A stretch of 5,564 nucleotides of DNA, from NCBI GenBank assembly GCA_002503205.1, contig DARE01000050.1:1-5564 (forward strand), given 5' to 3'. The DNA is from Thermoplasmatales archaeon UBA447. Lineage in GTDB: Archaea > Thermoplasmatota > Thermoplasmata > Thermoplasmatales > Thermoplasmataceae. Position 1 is the stretch's first letter; the number at the start of each line of letters is the position of its first letter. Shown here in pieces: positions 1-5,564 of this stretch. A program made the translations under genes and the position numbers. The notes under the pieces were generated by a model. It did not search any database. It was not told where the DNA came from and worked only from the letters and a program-made list of their open reading frames with translations.

Positions 1-5
1 AATAG

Positions 6-37
6 TTCTTAGAAAATGTCCCAGATATTTCTAAGAA
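6..37. repeat. Pair of TTCTWAGAA palindromes forming a 10-bp inverted repeat
   Basis: TTCTTAGAA at 6-14 and TTCTAAGAA at 29-37 are each palindromic around a central A/T base and lie 23 bp apart, about two helical turns. Taken together, positions 6-15 and 28-37 form a perfect 10-bp inverted repeat around a 12-nt loop. This fits a double operator for a dimeric regulator or a weak hairpin at the 3' end of an upstream transcript. The sequence alone cannot separate these, and the site is almost 290 bp from the start at 324. Confidence 0.4.
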
Positions 38-80
38 AACTTAAAGAAAAATCTAGGCTTTAATTAATATAAATTATTTT

Positions 81-262
81 CAATTGATCCTTATCATTTA
101 AGCTTCACGGGAATAATGTTGATGAATTATTTTGGTCCAGCTAATGTTTTTGTATTTAGATTCTAAGTTTTAATATGTAAAATGTCATAAATAATTACAA
201 TTGTCATTTTATACTCTAAGTTTGCCAAATAAATTTTTTATTTTTATTCACTGTATCAATTG
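81..262. repeat. Three dispersed CAATTG palindromes
   Basis: CAATTG occurs at 81-86, 198-203 and 257-262. The third is the core of a perfect 10-bp palindrome, ATCAATTGAT, at 255-264, and the second sits in an 8-bp palindrome, ACAATTGT, at 197-204. The spacings are 117 and 59 bp. They could be regulator sites or chance in AT-rich DNA. Confidence 0.3.
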
Positions 263-281
263 ATTGGGAGAAAAAGCCCTT

Positions 282-300
282 GAAATACTTCATACTTAAC
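282..300 (+). promoter_or_regulatory. Weak candidate archaeal TATA region for the large gene
   Basis: The ATG at 324 has no Shine-Dalgarno sequence before it, so a leaderless or nearly leaderless transcript is plausible, as is common in archaea including Thermoplasma relatives. That would put a TATA box near 293-300, where the sequence reads TACTTAAC. The alternative, GAAATACTT at 282-290, would give a leader of roughly 10 nt. Neither matches the archaeal BRE/TATA consensus well, so this is a position-based guess. Confidence 0.2.
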
Positions 301-323
301 ACAGAGAAGCGTTCCTTGTTAAA

Positions 324-3300
324 ATGTCTGTTTCCAAAGAACAATCGATGCAGTGTTCCACAATGGAAGTGATGAGTTTGAGAAAGTATCCATCCTTGGC
401 GAAGATTGTTTCAATCCTTCTCCTTACCGCATTAATACTGACATCAGCGACCGCTCTTACTTCATGTGATTCCTCCGGGCACAAAACTGTAAACCCGGTC
501 TTAAATTACACTGAGCAGATTCTATCTCCTGTCTCCTTTGGCGGTAATCCAGTTCTTAGTATAGGAACGCCCACCACCATATCGGGAATAGATGGACCAA
601 ATGCAATGACCTACGACCCAAACAATGGTTATACCTATGTAGCAGACTTCTCAACGGACAGTGTTACTGTTCTCAACGGTAACAGCCAGATCACGACATA
701 CCCGTTACAATCAGGTTACGAGGCAAATGGAATATCCTACAATTCATATTATAATGTAATTTACGTTTCCCTTTATTCTGCATCATCAGGGGAGGTGGCT
801 GAGATATCCCCGTCCACTGGAGATGTTCAATCCTACATTTATCTGGGAAACGCAGGCGGAGCTGCAGGCATTGCATCGTTGCCGGATGGATATACATATG
901 TTTCACTTTCTTCCAGTAATTATGTTGATGTTATACATAACAATGTTAACTTTACAGACATAAAGGTACCAAGGGGGCCGGAGTGGATAGGATATGATCC
1001 TATAAACGGATATGTTTACGTCATATCTACAGCTTCTAGCCCTGCAACTATAAGCATTATCAATCCCTCATCTAATTCAGTTATAGGATCGTTAAGTTCT
1101 CCCGTCGGAACATTAGTTTACCAAAATGGAATGATATACGACTTCGGAACGGCAGCTTTGCAATCTATAAATGGTTTAACAACAACAATTCCTCCAATGG
1201 TAAGCAGTGAAAGTGAGCCTGTTTCAAGTTATCCTTATGCCGCATCAGCCGGCCCAGGAAATAATGCATTCGTTGCTTTGAATGGTACAAATAATGTGGA
1301 TATTATGGACCTTTCAGGCTCAGAATCATATAGTTTAGGGATTGTTTCTGACCCGGGTACATCACCTCAGGGAATATTATACAATCCGATTGCGGGTTAT
1401 CTCTATGTTGCTAATTTCAAATCTGATTCTGTAGATGTATATTCTGTTCAAGTCCTGGAGAAGGTGACATTTACAGAGTCTGGCCTGCCTTATGGGACCG
1501 AATGGGGAATTACTGTAAATGGAGAATCCAATTCATCCTCAACAGATTCGGTTGCCTTTTACCTTGAAAATGGATCTTATCAATATACGGCAACAACCCC
1601 GATAGATATTGATGGGTCATCATATCTCACTACCTCGTCCGGGACAGTGAACGTGGATGGAACTACTGGCGTGCAGGTGGATTACCATCAGAGCGAATTT
1701 ACTACAACTTTCATTGAATCCGCACTACCTTCTGGAACAGAGTGGAGTGTGACTTTCAATGGAAATACACAAAGCTCGACGGGCACTTCAATATCCTTTT
1801 CAACTCCGGAAGGAAGTTATTCATACACTGTAAACCCACCTGCCGGATACAGTGCTAACCCTAATAGCGGCACAATCACAGTTTCGGCTTCATCAGAAAT
1901 TTCTATCTCCTTCAAAAGTACAGCTACAATGTATGCAGACCTTAATTTCACTGAATCCGGACTTCCAACAGGGGCTACATGGTATGTCAATATCGCAGGA
2001 GTTTCAAATTACAGTTATGATCAGCCAGAAATAAGCCTGATACTTCATTCCGGGGTTTACTCTTATGAATTCTATTCTCCGGGATACACGGCTTCCCCCT
2101 CATCAGGAAGTGTTGATCTGACCTCGAATGAAACTCTGAATGTGCAGTTTACCGCAAATAGCATTCCTACATATAAACAGACTTTCAACGAGAAAGGATT
2201 GAATAGCGGTGAGAAATGGTATATACAGATATCTGGGGGAGCAAACTTCTCCTCCAATACTGACAGTCTTAACATAAGCCTTCAGGCTGGAACATACAGC
2301 TACAATGTATATTCAGTTGGATTTTCAGCTTCTCCCCCGTCAGGGGTTTTTTCTTTGCCATCATCCACGGCCATCGACTTAACTTTCAGTCCCGAGATAA
2401 TTAAGCAGGAGAACCTGACATTCAATGAGAATGGCCTTTCCCAGGGGTACGAGTGGTATATCGAAATAAATGGCAGAAACTTTTCATCAGTGGACAATAA
2501 CATTACAGTCGCTCTCCCTCAAGGTTCATACACGTACACAGCATATGCCTTTGGCTATACATCCCATCCACAATCTGGTACTATTGCTGTTCAGGATTCT
2601 CCACTGTCTGTCACCATCCAGTTTACATTTGTTTCATTTACAAAAAACGAGACAATGGTTGTTTCTTATGATGGGGAACTTTACAACTTTTCTTCTGATG
2701 TAAATTACAAATTTTTCGATAATCCCAATTTATCACTGAGTCAGGACGACCTTTTCAGGCTCTATATAGACCTCTCTCTGACAAACAGCAAGGCATATCT
2801 GGATAACGTTACTATAGTCAGGCAATCTAATGGAGCATCTGTCTCTGGCTCATTGGCTCAGAATATCATGGATAGCCTCCTAATCTGGTCACAAATGAAT
2901 TATACATCACTTCAGGAAAGTTATGGGTCAGGATCAATTTTTTACATAAACCTTCAAACTCTTTTGAATGGCCAATGGACTGACACTATTGGCAGCATTC
3001 TACCTGAAATCCTAAATTTTGCTATTATTGCTGGCCAGATTGGAACTATTGCTACTGAAGCCTACTCCGGTGATGTCTCTTCCCTTACGTCCATTTTGGG
3101 TCCAATTTATTCTATCCTGAACGGTGTAAATGTTGTAAGTGATGAATATTCACAGGAGACTGCTCGAAATATGTTGCAAACCCTAGAAAGTAACAACATT
3201 GTCTCAGGGTCTTCTTACAATACTACAACAGCTTTATCGAATTTATCGCATCTCACACCGGGGCAGTTTTCAAAATTATTGTCCAGTCTGTACAATGATA

Positions 3301-5036
3301 CAAACCCTCCCTCCTCTGTTTCTGGCACTTCTGCCTTAAGTGATGTTACAAGTGCATTTGGAGATTTTCTCCAGTATTCTCCATTCTACGGAGTTTTACC
3401 CTCAGATTCTATTTCTACTGTGGTATCTGATGCCTCATCTCTAATACAGAATTCTGACGGGAGGGCAGCTTCAGGTGCAGCTGGAGATATTGGTTCGGAA
3501 ATAGCTAATTCACTAATGGACCAGTATATTTCTGGTATTCAGAGTTCATCAGTGTCAATGGGACAGCAGGTTACTGGTGATATCAACACAGCTGATTCAC
3601 AGTTCTCTTTGCAGTTGGGACCGGGAATTGTGCTGGGAATGGCCAGCGCACTGGACCAGAACTTTCTCATTCCACAGGGGGAACTACTTGCTTCCCTTGC
3701 AGGTTCCCAAGAAACATTATCCAGTTTCTACAATGCCATAAATTCCCTAGTTCCTGATTTCAATGGGGCAACTCCTGATCTCTCCGCTGCATTGGATACC
3801 GCATATATCGCACAGATGATTAAGACCACATGGCTGCAATGGTATTCCATATCTTCCCAGTTGAATGGAAAGGACTATTCCCCACCAGGGGAACAGAGCC
3901 AGTGGAATACAATAATTCAGTATCTGAGCGGAAACCAGTATAATGCCACTATGTTTCTTAGGAGCCTGGACTTGCTTGCAGGAGATATTGTTAATAACAA
4001 CACCGAGCCCATTTACACAAACCAGATAAATAATTTCTTCACCGAAAGGACATCAAAGATGACTCTGGACGATTTCAGTGTCTATGATGTTATCGAGCCA
4101 AGCCTTCTGTCGCAAATAGCAACCTCAGTCTACAATTACCTGGATGATGCATGGGCAAAAGTTTCCTCTTATGCTTCAAAACTCCTTTCTAACCTAAATA
4201 AATTAGGTGCTTACCTAGTGAATGGAGTGGAAACATTCGACTCAGCTGCTTATTCTGAACTGTCTGATTTATCCTCTGGAGCAATGGATTTCTTCAGCGA
4301 TATTGGTTACGACGTTTCAGCAGGCTGGAAATGGTTGGTCAACGTATTTGTAATTGATGGCCAGTACGTTCTGAGTAACTCCACTGATTATTCAGGCGGA
4401 GGTGAATGGATTGCACTTTACAATGGAACGAACTATTATGAATATGCCAATAGCACCATATATTCCAGTAGTCTTTGGGCGTATGCAGTTGTCTCAGGTT
4501 CCGGAGGTCTACTTGTCACAAACATTTCTGCCGGTCAGAATATATCTATTGAAGTGGGTTCCGCTGCGAAAGTTTCCCCGCTCTTTTCATCTACTGAAAA
4601 TAGGACTGCAGTGGAGGCTTCTTACACTCAGGAACCTGGCATAATATACGATTACGGCAGCAGATCAGTGAATGGTTCCTTACAGTTCACCACATTATTG
4701 CAGAAGGTTAGTTTTGAACTGATCAATCATCCATCAGGGACAAAATGGTCCTTAAGAATTATGTACCAGAACGGTACGATTTTTAAGACCATAACTGGGA
4801 ATGGTTCTTTCGCAAATATATCGCTGAACAGTGGGTATTACAGGTACGTTTTCACCCCTGGAACCAATAAATATTATAATGCAAGCGGGGAATTAGTTGT
4901 CAATGGGTCATCGGTAGTTCAGATTATTGACGAGAAAGCAAAGCCATATTCACCGATCCTATTATACATCTTCATCGTGCTAATCATAATAGTTCTTTCC
5001 TCGCTGTCAGTTATTGCTATAAGGAGGTATAGATAG
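324..5036 (+). CDS. Giant cell-surface protein: beta-propeller, tandem ESGLPxGTxW modules, C-terminal membrane anchor
   Basis: A 1570-residue protein predicted to be exported and held on the outer face of the membrane. Seen in order: signal peptide (residues 17-44, or from residue 1); YVTN/NHL-like propeller (about 85-376); five modules of about 79 residues (380-770) with conserved Trp at 394, 474, 553, 632 and 711; an unrecognised helix-rich part (771-1343); a beta-rich sequon-dense part (1344-1459); a sixth module (1460-1536, Trp 1475); and a membrane helix with an R-R-Y-R tail. The only cysteines are C11 and C48. There are just 16 Arg and about 30 Lys, and about 35 N-x-S/T sequons by my count, as expected of a glycosylated surface protein in acid. 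ATG 324 is the first start after the in-frame stop at 297-299. ATG 348, 363 and 372 are alternatives, and 372 gives the most typical signal peptide. Adhesion or recognition is inferred; no catalytic motif was seen. It is transcribed alone, convergent with the next gene. Confidence 0.93.
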   Translation: MSVSKEQSMQCSTMEVMSLRKYPSLAKIVSILLLTALILTSATALTSCDSSGHKTVNPVLNYTEQILSPVSFGGNPVLSIGTPTTISGIDGPNAMTYDPNNGYTYVADFSTDSVTVLNGNSQITTYPLQSGYEANGISYNSYYNVIYVSLYSASSGEVAEISPSTGDVQSYIYLGNAGGAAGIASLPDGYTYVSLSSSNYVDVIHNNVNFTDIKVPRGPEWIGYDPINGYVYVISTASSPATISIINPSSNSVIGSLSSPVGTLVYQNGMIYDFGTAALQSINGLTTTIPPMVSSESEPVSSYPYAASAGPGNNAFVALNGTNNVDIMDLSGSESYSLGIVSDPGTSPQGILYNPIAGYLYVANFKSDSVDVYSVQVLEKVTFTESGLPYGTEWGITVNGESNSSSTDSVAFYLENGSYQYTATTPIDIDGSSYLTTSSGTVNVDGTTGVQVDYHQSEFTTTFIESALPSGTEWSVTFNGNTQSSTGTSISFSTPEGSYSYTVNPPAGYSANPNSGTITVSASSEISISFKSTATMYADLNFTESGLPTGATWYVNIAGVSNYSYDQPEISLILHSGVYSYEFYSPGYTASPSSGSVDLTSNETLNVQFTANSIPTYKQTFNEKGLNSGEKWYIQISGGANFSSNTDSLNISLQAGTYSYNVYSVGFSASPPSGVFSLPSSTAIDLTFSPEIIKQENLTFNENGLSQGYEWYIEINGRNFSSVDNNITVALPQGSYTYTAYAFGYTSHPQSGTIAVQDSPLSVTIQFTFVSFTKNETMVVSYDGELYNFSSDVNYKFFDNPNLSLSQDDLFRLYIDLSLTNSKAYLDNVTIVRQSNGASVSGSLAQNIMDSLLIWSQMNYTSLQESYGSGSIFYINLQTLLNGQWTDTIGSILPEILNFAIIAGQIGTIATEAYSGDVSSLTSILGPIYSILNGVNVVSDEYSQETARNMLQTLESNNIVSGSSYNTTTALSNLSHLTPGQFSKLLSSLYNDTNPPSSVSGTSALSDVTSAFGDFLQYSPFYGVLPSDSISTVVSDASSLIQNSDGRAASGAAGDIGSEIANSLMDQYISGIQSSSVSMGQQVTGDINTADSQFSLQLGPGIVLGMASALDQNFLIPQGELLASLAGSQETLSSFYNAINSLVPDFNGATPDLSAALDTAYIAQMIKTTWLQWYSISSQLNGKDYSPPGEQSQWNTIIQYLSGNQYNATMFLRSLDLLAGDIVNNNTEPIYTNQINNFFTERTSKMTLDDFSVYDVIEPSLLSQIATSVYNYLDDAWAKVSSYASKLLSNLNKLGAYLVNGVETFDSAAYSELSDLSSGAMDFFSDIGYDVSAGWKWLVNVFVIDGQYVLSNSTDYSGGGEWIALYNGTNYYEYANSTIYSSSLWAYAVVSGSGGLLVTNISAGQNISIEVGSAAKVSPLFSSTENRTAVEASYTQEPGIIYDYGSRSVNGSLQFTTLLQKVSFELINHPSGTKWSLRIMYQNGTIFKTITGNGSFANISLNSGYYRYVFTPGTNKYYNASGELVVNGSSVVQIIDEKAKPYSPILLYIFIVLIIIVLSSLSVIAIRRYR
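372..467 (+). other. Signal peptide with lipobox-like L-T-S-C end (residues 17-48)
   Basis: From Met17 the sequence has a basic n-region (Arg20, Lys21, Lys27), a hydrophobic core at about residues 28-40, then A-T-A (42-44) followed by L-T-S-C (45-48). A-x-A suits signal peptidase I cleavage after residue 44. L-T-S-C fits the bacterial lipobox pattern [LVI][ASTVI][GAS]C, with Cys48 as the lipidation site, and is followed by D-S-S. The partial Shine-Dalgarno-like GGAAGTG at 365-371 abuts ATG 372 and is too close to be a normal ribosome site. Export is well supported; the cleavage type is not. Confidence 0.7.
594..1451 (+). other. YVTN/NHL-type beta-propeller domain, about seven blades (residues 91-376)
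   Basis: A blade pattern recurs about every 43 residues: a small motif such as G-P-N-A-M-T-Y-D-P-N-N-G followed by Y-x-Y-V-A and a D-S-V-x-V strand. Clear copies begin near residues 91, 133, 218 and 347, weaker ones near 179, 261 and 304, giving about seven. The last copy (Y-N-P-I-A-G-Y-L-Y-V-A-N, then S-D-S-V-D-V-Y) closely resembles the first, as expected when first and last blades close the ring. Such propellers are known in archaeal surface-layer proteins, notably of Methanosarcina, and usually bind proteins or glycans. I saw no enzyme motif. Confidence 0.8.
1461..2633 (+). repeat. Five tandem beta-sandwich-like modules of about 79 residues (residues 380-770)
   Basis: The copies are at residues 380-454, 458-532, 538-611, 616-690 and 696-770 (1461-1685, 1695-1919, 1935-2156, 2169-2393 and 2409-2633). 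Each opens with F-x-E-x-G-L-x-x-G-x-x-W and an N/G turn, then a G-S-Y-x-Y strand, then G-Y/F-x-x-x-P-x-S-G, and ends in a short beta strand. The marker Glu is at 385, 465, 544, 623 and 702, so the period is 80, 79, 79 and 79. Copies 3-5 carry W-Y-[VI]-x-I and resemble one another more than copies 1-2. At DNA level the copies are well diverged, so the duplications are not recent. The fold is inferred as Ig- or PEGA-like from strand spacing; the likely role is a rigid stalk. Confidence 0.88.
2634..4352 (+). other. Helix-rich central region of unknown family (residues 771-1343)
   Basis: After a short beta segment (to about residue 835) the composition shifts to long runs that look like amphipathic helices rich in Leu, Ile, Ser and Asp, with few prolines, and with Gly/Ser loops between them. 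Residues 889-910 and 921-936 are hydrophobic enough to be buried helices or, less likely, membrane-associated. Residues 1253-1343 look like one extended helical stretch ending in G-W-K-W-L-V-N-V. I recognise no known domain and no catalytic signature. There is no frameshift: the reading frame is continuous with the flanking domains. Confidence 0.6.
4701..4931 (+). repeat. Sixth, isolated and divergent copy of the 79-residue module (residues 1460-1536)
   Basis: Residues 1461-1475 read K-V-S-F-E-L-I-N-H-P-S-G-T-K-W, which aligns without gaps to K-V-T-F-T-E-S-G-L-P-Y-G-T-E-W in copy 1. It is followed by the same G-x-x-x-x-I-S-L-x-S-G-Y-Y-x-Y strand and a final V-V-N-G-S-S strand. It is 689 residues beyond the end of copy 5 and directly precedes the membrane anchor, so it may be a membrane-proximal spacer. 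Confidence 0.75.
4944..5033 (+). other. C-terminal transmembrane anchor with basic tail (residues 1541-1570)
   Basis: About 23 uninterrupted hydrophobic residues (roughly 1544-1566, rich in Ile, Leu and Val) are followed by R-R-Y-R at the C-terminus. This is a standard stop-transfer layout that puts the body of the protein outside and four residues inside. The G-G-A-G-G-T string at 5023-5028 encodes these arginines and is not followed by a start codon. Confidence 0.88.
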
Positions 5037-5091
5037 ATCTAACTCGCAAGATACATCAGAGAAAATCTGCAGCGACTTAATCAGAGGTTTC
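5037..5091. other. Short gap between convergent genes
   Basis: Fifty-five bases separate the stop of the surface-protein gene from the stop of the minus-strand gene. There is no T-tract of the kind expected of an archaeal terminator. The only hairpin is a 4-bp stem, CAGA/TCTG at 5057-5060 and 5066-5069, which is too short to call. The T-richest nearby plus-strand stretches lie inside the convergent gene, around 5128-5155. Confidence 0.6.
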
Positions 5092-5564
5092 TTAACTCAT
5101 ACCAAAACCAGATTGGGCATCCTGGATTTGCTTTTCCATTTCATGAGCTTTTTGAAGAAGCATGTCTCTTGCGTCTCCCTGAGGGCATGTCGGGTCATTC
5201 AATGTGTTAATGGCCTCCATTACCTTACCCTGGGCTCCAGTATAGTCTTTCTTTCTTAGCATGTTGCCTGCTGACATTAAATCTTTGTCAGCGTTGCTTA
5301 GAAGTCGTGGATTGCTTTGAGTTGAAACAGAACTGCTTTGCGAAGAAGATGCAACAGAGGCGTCCTGAGTCATAGCAGAGCCACCACTGACTGTCCTCTG
5401 CACATATTTTTTGTAGTTTGAATTAAGAACCGAGTTTATGATCATACTGAATATAAATACTATTATAATACCTATGAAGTAGTCATTAGAAGATATTTTC
5501 ACAAACTGGGAAAATGCATAGATTCCGGCGTAACCAACCAGTAGGATAATAAGGGAGATATATC
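5092..5564 (-). CDS. Partial two-helix membrane protein with TPR-like C-terminal tail; start outside the window
   Basis: The minus-strand frame runs from the TAA at 5092-5094 to the window edge, giving 156 complete codons. A GTG at 5500-5502 could serve as a start for 136 residues, but the frame stays open upstream and encodes a convincing membrane helix (first 20 visible residues, ending Y-A-F-S-Q-F), and no ribosome site precedes the GTG. So I treat the gene as 5'-truncated by the window. A second helix follows at visible residues 28-46, then a basic stretch (Y-K-K-Y-V-Q-R), a Ser/Gln-rich linker (about 59-85), and a helical tail. In the tail, D-L-M-S-A-G-N-M-L-R-K-K-D-Y-T-G-A and the following V-x-x-A-I-x-x-L fit a TPR repeat, with another helix after it (about 130-150). 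TPR-like helices usually bind proteins; the family is unknown to me. Confidence 0.8.
   Translation of the reverse strand, partial: YISLIILLVGYAGIYAFSQFVKISSNDYFIGIIIVFIFSMIINSVLNSNYKKYVQRTVSGGSAMTQDASVASSSQSSSVSTQSNPRLLSNADKDLMSAGNMLRKKDYTGAQGKVMEAINTLNDPTCPQGDARDMLLQKAHEMEKQIQDAQSGFGMS

Larger units (their letters stand above)
1..323. other. AT-rich intergenic region upstream of the surface-protein gene
   Basis: This stretch has no open frame longer than a few tens of codons that looks like a gene. It is much richer in A and T than the coding sequence that follows. It contains short palindromes and repeated hexamers, listed separately, and several TATA-like tracts (for example around 60-78, 207-215 and 231-247). 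The end of an upstream gene could fall in the first bases (in-frame stops at 10-12 or 32-34), but too little is visible to call one. By elimination it should hold the promoter of the gene starting at 324. Confidence 0.7.

Noticed and set aside
16..63. Small open frame of 15 codons starting with ATG
   Set aside because: It is too short, has no ribosome site and lies in AT-rich noncoding DNA; no recognisable peptide.
116..166. Small open frame of 16 codons after GGGAATA
   Set aside because: The GGGA is a poor ribosome site and the peptide has no features; chance is the simpler explanation.
594..1451. Propeller as an enzyme such as a quinoprotein dehydrogenase or lactonase
   Set aside because: No cofactor-binding or catalytic motif was visible, and the blades are of the short YVTN/NHL type typical of binding domains.
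2072..2503. Open frames on the minus strand opposite the tandem modules
   Set aside because: They recur at equivalent places of neighbouring modules because the plus-strand repeat recurs, and they have no ribosome site or plausible product.
1461..2633. Tandem array as a CRISPR or DNA-level satellite
   Set aside because: The period is about 237 bp and in frame, DNA identity between copies is low, and conservation follows the protein sequence.
5023..5028. Perfect Shine-Dalgarno-like GGAGGT at the end of the large gene
   Set aside because: It is made by the two Arg codons AGG-AGG of the C-terminal tail, and no ATG, GTG or TTG on the plus strand follows at usable distance.
5057..5069. Hairpin CAGA-GAAAA-TCTG as a terminator
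   Set aside because: The stem is only 4 bp and is not followed by a T-tract on either strand.

Overview
The window most likely comes from an archaeon of the Thermoplasmata (Thermoplasma, Ferroplasma, Acidiplasma or Cuniculiplasma type). This is inferred from three things: a giant surface protein with repeated F-T-E-S-G-L-P-x-G-T-x-W modules, which I know as common in extracytoplasmic proteins of these cell-wall-poor acidophiles; AT-rich DNA with Arg encoded almost only by AGA/AGG and frequent ATA for Ile; and a lack of convincing Shine-Dalgarno sites before the possible starts. I cannot assign a genus without a database search.

Layout. Positions 1-323 are a very AT-rich stretch with no credible gene. 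It carries short palindromes (two TTCTWAGAA sites 23 bp apart, three CAATTG sites) and presumably the promoter of the large gene. Positions 324-5036 (+) hold one gene for a 1570-residue exported, membrane-anchored surface protein. In order it has a signal peptide with a lipobox-like end, a YVTN/NHL-type beta-propeller of about seven blades, five tandem modules of about 79 residues, a helix-rich central region of about 570 residues that I do not recognise, a beta-rich sequon-dense region, a sixth isolated copy of the module, and a C-terminal membrane helix with a short basic tail. Positions 5037-5091 are a short gap between convergent genes. Positions 5092-5564 (-) hold the 3' part of a small membrane protein with two membrane helices and a soluble TPR-like tail. 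Its frame stays open to the window edge, so its start lies outside.

How they work together. The two genes converge, so they are not an operon and nothing in the sequence ties them functionally. The large protein looks like a stalked, probably heavily glycosylated adhesin or cell-surface recognition protein. The small one looks like a membrane protein with a protein-interaction domain. There is no RNA gene, insertion sequence, CRISPR array or phage signature. The main novelty is the architecture of the large protein, its unassigned central region, and a possible archaeal lipoprotein signal.
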